A stretch of DNA of 64,000 nucleotides from CALBPI01 sp045110335 (lineage in GTDB: Bacteria; Pseudomonadota; Gammaproteobacteria; Steroidobacterales; Woeseiaceae): NCBI GenBank assembly GCA_045110335.1, contig JBGCGB010000024.1:124001-188000 (forward strand), given 5' to 3'. The notes under the pieces were generated by a model. The model made no database searches, had not been told where the DNA came from, and saw only the letters and a list, made by a program, of their open reading frames with translations. Shown piece after piece: positions 26,467 to 34,536 of this stretch. A program made the position numbers and the translations under genes. Position 1 is the first letter of the stretch. Each line of letters starts with the position of its first letter.

Positions 26467-27507
26467 ATGTCTAAGCAAAGCTCAACGATTGATCTCACCC
26501 AGCCGCGGGATGTTCACGGCAGGGGATTGCGGGATTTACGAATCTCGGTCATCGATCGATGTAATTTTCGCTGTCCTTATTGCATGCCCGCATCGGAGTT
26601 CACGGACGACTATGAATTCCTGACCAAGGCTAATCGGTTGACGCATGGCGAGATCGTTCGGTGCGCTCGCATCGCCGCTGAGCTTGGCGTGACCAAATTG
26701 CGATTGACGGGCGGCGAGCCACTGTTGGATCGGAGGTTGCCGGAGCTGATTGCTGAACTCGTAAAGATCCCGGGTATTGAGGATTTGGCAATGACCACGA
26801 ACGGCATGTTGCTTGGTAACAGCGCAGTTGCGCTTCGCGAAGCCGGTTTACATCGCTTGACGTTGAGTCTGGACAGCATTCATCCCGAAACTTTCGCGAC
26901 GATGAGTGGCGGGAGAGGGGATCTCGCGCGGGTGCTAGAGGGTATCGTCGCCGCGGAAAAAGCCGGCTTCGACGGCATCAAAATCAACGCCGTTGTTCAG
27001 CGTGGTATCAATGATCACGAAATTCTGGATTTGCTGGCGCACTTCCGTGGCACACGGCATGTTGTTCGTATGATCGAGTATATGGATGTTGGTAATCGCA
27101 ATGGATGGGCGCTCGATCAAGTCGTGCCGTCCGCAGAACTGCGTGACCGGATTCACGATTCCTGGGCGCTGGAACCAGTACAACAAAATTACATCGGCGA
27201 AGTGGCAAGACGCTATCGTTACGCCGATGGCCAAGGCGAGATCGGCTTTATCTCGTCGGTGACGGCACCGTTCTGCGGCAGTTGCCATCGCGCGCGTCTC
27301 GCCGCCGACGGCACGCTTTATACCTGTTTGTTTGCCACTCAGGGCACGCGTTTGCTCGAACCTATTCGGCGCGGCGGTAGCGATGATGAATTACGACAAA
27401 TGATTTCCAGAGTTTGGGTTCGAAGAGATGACCGGTACAGCGAGCGGCGGGCGAACAACGATGCCCAGCCGTTGAAGAAGGTCGAGATGTATCGGGTGGG
27501 CGGCTAA
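26467..27507 (+). CDS. moaA: GTP 3',8-cyclase MoaA
   Basis: This radical SAM enzyme (346 residues from ATG 26467) carries the CxxxCxxC cluster motif as Cys32, Cys36 and Cys39 (CNFRCPYC). The LRLTGGEPLLDRRL segment and the C-terminal second cluster ligands in APFCGSCHRARL...YTCLFA are present. It ends in GG, the conserved C-terminal tail needed for activity. With MoaC it turns GTP into cyclic pyranopterin monophosphate, the first intermediate of molybdenum cofactor. Longer in-frame starts (for example TTG 26374) are rejected because the extension is not family-like. Its stop overlaps the moaC start (TAATG). Confidence 0.97.
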   Translation: MSKQSSTIDLTQPRDVHGRGLRDLRISVIDRCNFRCPYCMPASEFTDDYEFLTKANRLTHGEIVRCARIAAELGVTKLRLTGGEPLLDRRLPELIAELVKIPGIEDLAMTTNGMLLGNSAVALREAGLHRLTLSLDSIHPETFATMSGGRGDLARVLEGIVAAEKAGFDGIKINAVVQRGINDHEILDLLAHFRGTRHVVRMIEYMDVGNRNGWALDQVVPSAELRDRIHDSWALEPVQQNYIGEVARRYRYADGQGEIGFISSVTAPFCGSCHRARLAADGTLYTCLFATQGTRLLEPIRRGGSDDELRQMISRVWVRRDDRYSERRANNDAQPLKKVEMYRVGG

Positions 27508-28004
27508 TGACAACTAAACAATCAAGCGGGTTGTCGCATGTCGACCGAAATAACAACCCGAAGATGGTCGATGTTTCCGACAAATCCGTGACGCAGCGGG
27601 AAGCCGTGGCGCAGACGGTCGTCACGCTGCCGGAAGCGGTATTGAATGCACTGTCCGATGGTGACGGCGGGCTAACCAGTAAAAAGGGACCCGTGTTCAC
27701 GACAGCGGTTATTGCGGGTGTGATGGCGGCCAAACGGACGCATGAACTGATTCCGTTTTGCCACCCACTGGGTTTGACTGGCTGTGACATCGATATCCAA
27801 CTGCAAGGTCACGAAGTACATATTTACTGCCGCTGTAAAGTGGCTCACAAGACAGGCGTTGAAATGGAAGCGCTCACGGGCGCTAGCGTTGCTGCGTTGA
27901 CGGTCTATGACATGTGTAAGGCACTGTCCCATGATATTGAGATCACGCAAACGCGATTAATCAGGAAGCGTGGCGGCAAAAGCGATATTAACGAAACACG
28001 ATGA
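27507..28004 (+). CDS. moaC: Cyclic pyranopterin monophosphate synthase MoaC
   Basis: This 165-residue protein matches MoaC throughout: GLSHVDRNNNPKMVDVSDK at the N-terminus, KRTHELIPFCHPLGLTG in the middle, and EMEALTGASVAALTVYDMCK followed by GGKSD at the end. The lysine and histidines that act on the 3',8-cyclised GTP intermediate lie in these blocks. It completes pyranopterin formation after MoaA. The start codon shares a base with the moaA stop and the stop overlaps mobA by 4 bp (ATGA), so the genes are translationally coupled. Confidence 0.97.
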   Translation: MTTKQSSGLSHVDRNNNPKMVDVSDKSVTQREAVAQTVVTLPEAVLNALSDGDGGLTSKKGPVFTTAVIAGVMAAKRTHELIPFCHPLGLTGCDIDIQLQGHEVHIYCRCKVAHKTGVEMEALTGASVAALTVYDMCKALSHDIEITQTRLIRKRGGKSDINETR

Positions 28005-28597
28005 AGACGTCGCTGAAAGCCTTGGTGCTTGCCGGTGGGCAGAGTCGCCGGATGGGTAGAGATAAAGCGCATGTTTCCCTGTCCGGTGTCACTCAGCTTG
28101 ATAGAACCTGCGCTTTGGCAAAACAGGTCACCGAGCAGGTTTTTGTTTCCGTACGAAACCTTGAAACAGCGGATGAGCTACGTCGTCGCTATGCGCTGAT
28201 TGCGGATGTGCCAGGTGCGGAGGGTCCGCTGGCCGGGGTGTTGGCTGCCTTCGAGTCGGATCCGCAGGCGGATTGGTTGGTGTTGGCGTGTGACTTGCCG
28301 AAGTTGGATTTGGCGACGCTAGCGGTTTTGGTTCGTAGCGCCGCCGAAGATGGTCAAAGTAAGGCATTGGCGATGGGTAGCGAAGTGCATGATGGATTAC
28401 CGGAGCCGTTGTGTGCGATCTGGCGATCAACGCTCAAAGGGCTTATTCAACAGCGTGTGGCCGCACAGCGATATTGTGCTCGCAAATGCCTTATTCTCGG
28501 CGATTGCCGAATCATTCCCCCCGTTAGCCCTGGGGCATTGGCGAACATGAATACGCCCGAAGATTTGGCAGCACTAATGGTAGAGGCCAGCACATGA
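28001..28597 (+). CDS. mobA: Molybdenum cofactor guanylyltransferase MobA
   Basis: The 198-residue product begins with LVLAGGQSRRMGRDKAHV, the MobA nucleotide-binding signature (LAGGxSxRMGxDK). A DVPGAEGPLAGVLAA loop follows, then VLACDLPKLD, which carries the metal-binding Asp. It links GMP to molybdopterin to make the bis-MGD form used by DMSO-reductase-family enzymes. The presence of both MobA and a MocA-like enzyme nearby suggests that the cell makes both guanine and cytosine dinucleotide forms. Overlaps moaC and moaD by 4 bp each. Confidence 0.94.
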   Translation: MKTSLKALVLAGGQSRRMGRDKAHVSLSGVTQLDRTCALAKQVTEQVFVSVRNLETADELRRRYALIADVPGAEGPLAGVLAAFESDPQADWLVLACDLPKLDLATLAVLVRSAAEDGQSKALAMGSEVHDGLPEPLCAIWRSTLKGLIQQRVAAQRYCARKCLILGDCRIIPPVSPGALANMNTPEDLAALMVEAST

Positions 28598-28836
28598 TCG
28601 CTGTAACGGTGAAGTATTTTGCCTTGTTTCGCGAGCGCGCAGAACGCGCCGAGGAAACGTTAGAAACCGATGCTGAGACGACGCTTGAGCTATTCCGATC
28701 GCTCAAGCACCGGCATGGTACCGATGATCCGCGGGGGCATTGCAAGGTAGCCGTCAATGACGTCATGGCGGACTGGACAACATCGATTTCCGAAGATGAT
28801 GTCGTGTTGTTTTTCCCACCCGTCGCGGGAGGTTAA
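28594..28836 (+). CDS. moaD: Molybdopterin synthase small subunit MoaD
   Basis: This 80-residue ubiquitin-fold protein ends in FFPPVAGG. The terminal Gly-Gly is thiocarboxylated and supplies sulfur for the molybdopterin dithiolene. The ITVKYFALFRERA-type first strand and helix are typical. It works as a heterotetramer with MoaE, encoded 6 bp downstream. The start overlaps the mobA stop (ATGA). It is an unusual operon order only in that mobA sits between moaC and moaD, and moaB or mogA is absent from this window. Confidence 0.95.
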   Translation: MIAVTVKYFALFRERAERAEETLETDAETTLELFRSLKHRHGTDDPRGHCKVAVNDVMADWTTSISEDDVVLFFPPVAGG

Positions 28837-28842
28837 GTCACG

Positions 28843-29280
28843 ATGCAGATGCATATTTCCGATCAGGCGATTGATACCACGGCTTTGCGCGAACAGTTAT
28901 TCAATCAGTCGGCGGGCGCGCTGGTCACTTTTGAAGGCTGGATCCGGAATCACAATGAAGGTCGCGTCGTGCAAGCTTTGGAGTACGAAGTTTATAAACC
29001 GTTGGCGTTGTCAGAAGGTCAGAAGATCATTGATGAAGTGACGAACAGTATCGACATCCTGGATGTGCTCGCCATTCATCGCGAAGGCTATCTTGATCTG
29101 GGTGGGTGTGCGGTATGGGTCGGTGTCGTGTCGGCGCATCGCGATGAGGCATTTCGTGCCTGTCGCATCATCATTGACGAAATCAAAACGCGTTTGCCGA
29201 TTTGGAAGAAAGAGCATTACGTCGAAGGCGACTCCGGTTGGGTCAATTGCGAACGCTGCGCATCGCATCATCACGGTTGA
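28843..29280 (+). CDS. moaE: Molybdopterin synthase catalytic subunit MoaE
   Basis: The 145-residue product has the MoaE blocks. FEGWIRNHNEGRVVQALEYE corresponds to the family's GxVR..N.G..V..L.YE; here Trp replaces the usual Val before the Arg. The other blocks are IHREGYLDLGGCAVWVGV, AHRDEAFRACRIIIDEIK and LPIWKKEHYVEGDSGWV. The lysines in PIWKKE form the active site that accepts sulfur from MoaD. It converts cyclic pyranopterin monophosphate to molybdopterin. The last gene of the moa run, its 3' end overlaps the convergent mocA-like gene by 10 bp. Confidence 0.95.
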   Translation: MQMHISDQAIDTTALREQLFNQSAGALVTFEGWIRNHNEGRVVQALEYEVYKPLALSEGQKIIDEVTNSIDILDVLAIHREGYLDLGGCAVWVGVVSAHRDEAFRACRIIIDEIKTRLPIWKKEHYVEGDSGWVNCERCASHHHG

Positions 29281-29882
29281 TCGTGATCGCGCACTAAGGC
29301 GCTAAGATCGGCAGTCGTGTCAATGTCGGTCGCGGCTTCGGGCAACCGAACGGTTACAACCTGACGGTCATTTTCGATCAGTTTCTTGGCGCCATTTAGT
29401 GGTGAGAGCTGGGCAAGCTCGGCGAACAGGCGACGAGGAAAAATCACGGGTACACCGATTGCTTCGCGATAAACACTCGCGACGACTTGTTCGGGCTCAT
29501 CCGCCCATTTTTTGACCAGTCGCCCTAACGATTCGGCTGTCAGTAAGGGTTGGTCCGCATGCCAAAAAAGCGCACCGTCCGTGCGTGTCGGCAAGGCCTT
29601 GATGCCAGCAGCGATACTACTGCCAAGTCCCGTTTCCCAATGTTCATTGATCGTGAATGGCGCTTTCGTTCGAATAAGCTCCGGCGTTAGCAGTAATCGG
29701 TTGGCGCCAATTACAGCGCAGAAGTGATGTGCGCAGAGTGCGTTCGCTGTGCCGGCAGCTCTGGCGAGCAGCGTTTCGCCGGAAAAAGTCGCTAATTGCT
29801 TCGGGGAGCCAAAACGGCTTGCAGAACCGGCGGCCAAAATGATGGCGTGTAGATGTGGGCGTTTCGAACCTTGATCCGTCAT
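29271..29882 (-). CDS. MocA-like molybdenum cofactor nucleotidyltransferase
   Basis: This 203-residue NTP-transferase begins AIILAAGSASRFGSPKQL, the MocA/MobA-like signature (LAAGxSxRxGxxKQ). WETGLGSSIAAGIKAL and LFWHADQPLL, where MobA has the CDMP-type motif, follow, and then GVPVIFPRRLF and a GAKKLI helix. MocA attaches CMP to molybdopterin to make the cytosine dinucleotide used by xanthine-oxidase-family enzymes. This fits the XdhC gene 15 kb to the left. Related sequences are also annotated as MobA-like or PucB; the substrate is not certain. It faces moaE tail to tail. Confidence 0.85.
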   Translation of the reverse strand: MTDQGSKRPHLHAIILAAGSASRFGSPKQLATFSGETLLARAAGTANALCAHHFCAVIGANRLLLTPELIRTKAPFTINEHWETGLGSSIAAGIKALPTRTDGALFWHADQPLLTAESLGRLVKKWADEPEQVVASVYREAIGVPVIFPRRLFAELAQLSPLNGAKKLIENDRQVVTVRLPEAATDIDTTADLSALVRDHDQP

Positions 29883-29951
29883 TATGATACTGTGTCGCGC
29901 TTGAGGTCGTAGTGCAAGCGACTGATTCGACGCTTACCGGGAGACGGTCTT

Positions 29952-30419
29952 TTGATTACCATTTCAACCATCGCTGATGCGGCCGCACTGCAAGATCAGG
30001 AGATTGGCGTATCTGAATGGGTCGAGATCACCCAGCAGCAGATTGATCAGTTTGCCGCGGCCACTGGCGATCATCAGTGGATTCATGTGGATCCTGAGCG
30101 CGCTGCTCGGGAGTTGCCGGGTGGCAAGACCATCGCGCATGGCTACCTCACGTTGGCACTGATTCCGAAGCTCACATCAGAGTTTGTTCGGTTCGAAGGT
30201 TTGCAGCGAACGATCAATTTCGGCTGCAACAAGGTGCGTTTTAGCACAATGATTAGTCCGGGTGATCGTGTCAGGATTCGCACCTCGGTGGTGTCCGCGC
30301 GCAAACGCGCCGGCGCTTTATATTTGGTCAGTCAACATCGCATCGAAGTTGAGGGTCAGAAAAAACCGGCTTGTAGTGCGGACACGATCGGGATGTATTT
30401 TCTTGACGCCGAAGACTGA
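29952..30419 (+). CDS. MaoC-like hydratase (hot-dog fold)
   Basis: The 155-residue product starts at TTG 29952 behind a GGGAG site. It has the R-specific enoyl-CoA hydratase pattern: FAAATGDHQWIHVDPERA, containing the Asp and His of the hydratase-2 motif, then GKTIAHGYLTLALIP and INFGCNKVRFSTMISPGDRVR. Such proteins hydrate trans-2-enoyl-CoA in beta-oxidation or supply monomers for other pathways. The gene stands between two leftward genes and is monocistronic. Its stop is 5 bp from the convergent IMPase-like gene. It fits the fatty-acid catabolic theme of the window. Confidence 0.92.
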   Translation: MITISTIADAAALQDQEIGVSEWVEITQQQIDQFAAATGDHQWIHVDPERAARELPGGKTIAHGYLTLALIPKLTSEFVRFEGLQRTINFGCNKVRFSTMISPGDRVRIRTSVVSARKRAGALYLVSQHRIEVEGQKKPACSADTIGMYFLDAED

Positions 30420-30424
30420 GCCAC

Positions 30425-31261
30425 CTAGTCGCGCAGTGACTGGGTAACGAGCTTCGCAAGCTCCGGGTTGGCACACACCAACAAGTCCGCAGGCTGCTCT
30501 CCGTTGAACCGCTCAAAATAATTGAATGCTTGACCGTTCGGCAGGCAGGCTATGCCACCCGCTTGCGAGACAGTAAACGCCGTCGCACCGACATCTAAAA
30601 GCGGCGTTGCCCCAAACAAGAACCCGCCCAATTGTCCCGTCAATACGTTGTTCAGGCAGCACGCCGGATTGTCCGGCGCATAGTCGGTGACGAAATCGAC
30701 GACGTCGATATCCGGATGCAACGCGTCACGCCAGTGATCTGCTTGGTAAAGAGTGAGCGTAAGCGGTGCCGGTTGTACCCGTAGCTGGCATTTTTCATTC
30801 GAGCGGGTGTCTATCGTGAAGGCACCTTGCGTCCGTGTGGCACCGAAGATGCGTTTTCGAGCAGGCATGTAACTGAGCGTCGCAGCAAGTTGACCGCTTA
30901 TGGTGAGCGAAAGCAGGACATCGAAAGAGTCGGCACCGTCTTTATACATTCTCGTGCCGTTTACGGGATCTAGCCAAACGGTCGTCGATTGCGTCTCAAA
31001 GAAACGCGTATTAAATGACATGGCATGTTCTTCGCCAAAAAAGTTCCAATCAGGAAATTCCGCCAGCATGATGGCCTCGAAGAAATGCTGAACGCCCAGA
31101 TCGGCATCAGTGAGGACTGACGTCCAGGCGTCCCCTTGTTTGATTTCCCGTTGACCGATCGACGCTTGAATCGCGAGTGCATAGTCACCCGCTGTTTGGA
31201 TTGCAGGAACAAATCTCCTTATAAATTCGTCAATGCAGTGCTGAAGTTCGTTCGATGACAT
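30425..31261 (-). CDS. Inositol-monophosphatase-family protein with altered metal site
   Basis: The 278-residue protein has the IMPase architecture: VLTDADLGVQHFF, the GEE motif (Glu77, Glu78 in NFFGEEH), WLDPVNGT in place of the usual DPxDGT, and DVGATAFTVSQAGG near the C-terminus. The second aspartate of DPxDG, a metal ligand in characterised members, is Asn101 here, while Asp98 is kept. That may weaken phosphatase activity or change the substrate. It is 6 bp downstream of the nitrilase gene on the same strand, so the two are probably one operon. The substrate is unknown. Confidence 0.85.
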   Translation of the reverse strand: MSSNELQHCIDEFIRRFVPAIQTAGDYALAIQASIGQREIKQGDAWTSVLTDADLGVQHFFEAIMLAEFPDWNFFGEEHAMSFNTRFFETQSTTVWLDPVNGTRMYKDGADSFDVLLSLTISGQLAATLSYMPARKRIFGATRTQGAFTIDTRSNEKCQLRVQPAPLTLTLYQADHWRDALHPDIDVVDFVTDYAPDNPACCLNNVLTGQLGGFLFGATPLLDVGATAFTVSQAGGIACLPNGQAFNYFERFNGEQPADLLVCANPELAKLVTQSLRD

Positions 31262-31267
31262 CAGGCC

Positions 31268-32224
31268 CTAGCCATCGTTAAAGTCGGCGATTTTCTGGCG
31301 TCGTCTGTCGACCGTGAGCTTGGTAATATCCGGTCGACTGTAATGACCGCTCGGATCAAAATTCTGGCGCTCTCTCAAGACGGCTCGAAAATCGATCTCT
31401 GCAACGCGCACGCAGTCTTGATCAACAATAGGTTCGATAATCCACTGGCCGTCCGGGCCCGCCAGGCAGGAACCTCCGTTCGCGACGGTGCCCGGTAGCG
31501 CTAATTGTCGAGGGCCGTCAGCAAAGTGATCGCCAAGGTCGCCGGGTCGCATCAAGCCGGAGACAGAAAGTACAAAGCTGCGTGACTCCTTGGCGATAAA
31601 ACGCGTCAAGTCTTCGGTGTTGCGCAGATTACCGGGCCATACCGCCACATGAAGGTTTTCGCCTTGCGCATAGAGCGCACTGCGGGCTAAAGGCATCCAG
31701 TTTTCCCAGCAGTTAAGTCCGCCAACGGTAAATGGGCCCAATGAATGTGTGCGCAAACCATGTCCATCGCCGGCAGCCCAAACCAGACGCTCTTCGTAGG
31801 TGGGCATGAGTTTGCGATGAACACTACCAATTTCTCCTGCCGGCGTGATGTAGACCAATGAGGCATACAGGCTGTGTCCACTGCGCTCAAGCGGTCGTTC
31901 CATGATGCCTGTGTAGATCGCAATGTCGTTCGACTTGGCTGCTTCGCAGAGCGAGTTCAGATCACCATTTTCGATACAGACCGCTTGCTGTTGATACTCG
32001 GCAAACCACTCTTTTTGGATTGGCGAGTTGAATTCCGCGCCGCCGGTTAGATCGACCCAGAAAGGATAACCAGGGATCAGTGCCTCGCCGAACGCTACCA
32101 ATTTGGCGCCGCCACTAGCCGCTTCGCTAACGGCATCGCAGACACGCGCAGTCGTTGCTGCCCTGTCTAGGAGTACAGGGGCTATTTGTGCGAAGGCAAT
32201 TTTCATCGTATTGCTTATTGTCAT
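31268..32224 (-). CDS. Nitrilase-superfamily hydrolase
   Basis: The 318-residue product has the complete catalytic triad of the carbon-nitrogen hydrolase superfamily: Glu47 in FGEALIPGYPFW, Lys138 in HRKLMPTYEER and Cys172 in GGLNCWENWMP. The GYPFW and CWENW contexts match true (branch 1) nitrilases, which convert nitriles to acids plus ammonia, more than amidases. It likely forms helical oligomers like other members. Physiological substrates cannot be read from the sequence. It forms a leftward pair with the IMPase-like gene, and its start faces the slyX stop 42 bp away. Confidence 0.93.
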   Translation of the reverse strand: MTISNTMKIAFAQIAPVLLDRAATTARVCDAVSEAASGGAKLVAFGEALIPGYPFWVDLTGGAEFNSPIQKEWFAEYQQQAVCIENGDLNSLCEAAKSNDIAIYTGIMERPLERSGHSLYASLVYITPAGEIGSVHRKLMPTYEERLVWAAGDGHGLRTHSLGPFTVGGLNCWENWMPLARSALYAQGENLHVAVWPGNLRNTEDLTRFIAKESRSFVLSVSGLMRPGDLGDHFADGPRQLALPGTVANGGSCLAGPDGQWIIEPIVDQDCVRVAEIDFRAVLRERQNFDPSGHYSRPDITKLTVDRRRQKIADFNDG

Positions 32225-32266
32225 GCGTCCATTTTCCTGGATGGGCTGTATAGCTTACCGCTGCTG

Positions 32267-32497
32267 CTAATAGTGCGGCGGGACCTCAAAACCTGTTGAA
32301 GTCTCGGCGCCTTCGCCATCTCCGATGGTGTCGAGTACGTTACGGAGACGACTCGTGAGCAATTCACACGTTTTCTCAAGATCAAGAATCTGTCGCTGGT
32401 GAGCATCGACGCTTTCGCGCATGTCATGGAGTTCCTGTTCCAAAAAAGCGATTTTGGATTCCAACATCTCTATTTTATCTGCCGCCGGTTTATTCAT
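32267..32497 (-). CDS. slyX: SlyX family protein
   Basis: This 76-residue protein is almost entirely coiled coil (IEMLESKIAFLEQELHDMRES, then DLEKTCELLTSRL). It ends with the SlyX hallmark PPHY. SlyX is a small conserved gammaproteobacterial protein of unclear function, named for its position near slyD in E. coli. It is divergent from uup; the 56-bp gap holds AGTATACT and a 14-bp palindrome. Confidence 0.93.
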   Translation of the reverse strand: MNKPAADKIEMLESKIAFLEQELHDMRESVDAHQRQILDLEKTCELLTSRLRNVLDTIGDGEGAETSTGFEVPPHY

Positions 32498-32503
32498 TGC
32501 TTT

Positions 32504-32526
32504 AGTATACTGCGCGAGCGCTCGCG
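32504..32526. promoter_or_regulatory. Divergent slyX/uup control region with palindromes
   Basis: AGTATACT at 32504-32511 is self-complementary, so it offers a TATACT -10 hexamer on both strands. Immediately next to it is a perfect 14-bp palindrome, CGCGAGCGCTCGCG (32513-32526). No good -35 hexamer is visible on either strand. It could be a regulator site or a hairpin in the uup leader. Confidence 0.35.
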
Positions 32527-32553
32527 ACGGGCGTTGAATGCTCGGAGATTCCC

Positions 32554-34461
32554 TTGGCGCTAATTCGATTTGACGGTGTGTTTGTAGAGTTCGGTGACCG
32601 ACCGATTCTTAAGGACTCGGCGCTCGTGATCGAGCCGGGCGAGCGAGTCTGTATTGTTGGCCGCAATGGTGCGGGGAAATCAACCACATTGAAGTTAATC
32701 TCCGGTGCCCTGATTCCGGATCAAGGCGAGATTATCCGCCGCAGTGGGCTCACGATCGGAGAATTGGGGCAGGCGCTACCGCCAGCGACCGAGCAAACGG
32801 TGCTTGAATATGTGACCAGTGCATTGGCCGATGTTGTCGCGCTTCGCCGGCAGTTTGAGGAAACTTCCGCTTCGCTCGGAGACGATGTGGATTTGGCGGA
32901 GCTTGAATCGTTGCAAGCGAGGCTGGATGCGATGAATGCGTGGAACGTCGAACAACGTATCGAAAAGACGATTTCGGATCTCGGTTTGCCGGCGACCGTG
33001 CGGATGTCGGCGCTTTCTGGTGGTTGGCGACGCCGTGTGGCATTAGCTAAGGCTATTGTTGTCGAGCCGGATATCTTGTTGTTGGATGAGCCGACGAACC
33101 ATCTGGATCTAGAAACGATAGAGTGGCTTGAACAACGTATTCTCGGCTTTCCAGGCAGCGTCGTTTTTATCACTCATGACCGTGCTTTTCTGCAAAAGCT
33201 GGCCACGCGGATTGTCGATATCGATCGTGGCGCGTTGGTGAGTTGGCCTGGCGACTTTCAGCATTATCTTGTCGCACGTGAGCTGGCATGGTCTGAAGAA
33301 GATGACCAAAACAAGAAGTTTGACAAACGACTGGCTGAAGAAGAAGCCTGGATTCGTCAGGGTGTGAAAGCCCGACGCACTCGCAATGAAGGCCGTGTTC
33401 GTGCGTTGCAAGCCATGCGCAAGACCTTCAACGCCCGTGAAAAAAGAGGGAATTCTGCGCGTGTCCACATTGAAGAAGGCGACCAATCCGGTCGCAAAGT
33501 CATTCAAATGCATAACGTCAGTTATGGCTACGACGAAACACTTTTAATTAAAGATTTGAGTCTGTTGATTCGTCGCGGCGATCGGATTGGTTTGGTCGGG
33601 AATAATGGTGTCGGGAAAAGTACGCTGTTGAAATTGATGCTCGGTGAGCTTCAACCGCAAGCGGGAACCGTAAAGCATGGAACCAATTTACAGATTGGTT
33701 ATTTCGACCAACTGCGTCGTGAACTTGATGAGACGAAAAGCGTCGCGCAGGTGGTCGGCGACGGTGGCGACTACATCATGTTGAACGGAAAATCGCGTCA
33801 TGTCGTCGGGTATCTAAAAGGCTTTCTGTTCAGTCCGAAGCGTATTCTTTCACCTATCGCATCGTTGTCCGGCGGTGAAAGAAACCGTGTGGTGTTGGCG
33901 AAGCTGTTCACGCAACCTGCAAACCTGCTCATCCTCGATGAGCCCACCAACGACCTTGATGTCGAGACGCTCGAAGTATTGGAGGAAAAGCTACTCGAGT
34001 TCAGCGGCACGCTTATCGTGGTCAGTCATGACCGCGAGTTTCTGGACAACGTAATTACGAGCACACTGGTGTTCGAATCAGAATCACAGGTTGCACACTA
34101 TGTCGGGAATTTTTCCGACTGGCAAAAACAGAACAAGACGCTAGCTGCGCAGCCAACGCCTGCGGCCGAGCGAGTATCGGCGAAGGTCCCGGTCGAGTCT
34201 GTCAGCGCGAAACCGCAATCGAAAAAACTAAGCTACAAAGACCAACGTGAACTCGACAATTTGCCGCTCGAGATCGAGACGCTCGAGCAGTCTCTTGCCG
34301 AGACGCGTGACGTAGCCGCGGAGGAGGGTTTCTACGAAAGGGACTTCGAAGCGGATGTGTCGCCGATACTCGATCGGATCAGCACGTTGGAGCAAGCGCT
34401 TGAGGTCGCTACAGAGCGCTGGCTTGAGTTGGAAGACAGGGCGGCACAGCTCCGCCAATAA
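32554..34461 (+). CDS. uup: ABC-F ATPase Uup
   Basis: The start is TTG 32554 with a GGAG site. The 635-residue protein has two ABC domains without membrane segments: Walker A GRNGAGKST and GNNGVGKST, signatures LSGGWRRRVALA and LSGGERNRVVLA, and Walker B LLLDEPTNHLD and LILDEPTNDLD. A linker of charged helix lies between them (residues 240-310), and a C-terminal coiled coil starts at KLSYKDQRELDNLP, which is characteristic of Uup. Uup binds ribosomes and nucleic-acid junctions and is linked to precise transposon excision and tolerance of branched DNA. Complete length, standard motifs. Confidence 0.96.
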   Translation: MALIRFDGVFVEFGDRPILKDSALVIEPGERVCIVGRNGAGKSTTLKLISGALIPDQGEIIRRSGLTIGELGQALPPATEQTVLEYVTSALADVVALRRQFEETSASLGDDVDLAELESLQARLDAMNAWNVEQRIEKTISDLGLPATVRMSALSGGWRRRVALAKAIVVEPDILLLDEPTNHLDLETIEWLEQRILGFPGSVVFITHDRAFLQKLATRIVDIDRGALVSWPGDFQHYLVARELAWSEEDDQNKKFDKRLAEEEAWIRQGVKARRTRNEGRVRALQAMRKTFNAREKRGNSARVHIEEGDQSGRKVIQMHNVSYGYDETLLIKDLSLLIRRGDRIGLVGNNGVGKSTLLKLMLGELQPQAGTVKHGTNLQIGYFDQLRRELDETKSVAQVVGDGGDYIMLNGKSRHVVGYLKGFLFSPKRILSPIASLSGGERNRVVLAKLFTQPANLLILDEPTNDLDVETLEVLEEKLLEFSGTLIVVSHDREFLDNVITSTLVFESESQVAHYVGNFSDWQKQNKTLAAQPTPAAERVSAKVPVESVSAKPQSKKLSYKDQRELDNLPLEIETLEQSLAETRDVAAEEGFYERDFEADVSPILDRISTLEQALEVATERWLELEDRAAQLRQ

Positions 34462-34536
34462 CGTTATTGAATAGGTATGGATGGATATCGCCGTTTCATG
34501 CACACTTAGGCATCTTTTACGGTGTTTGGGGGTTTT

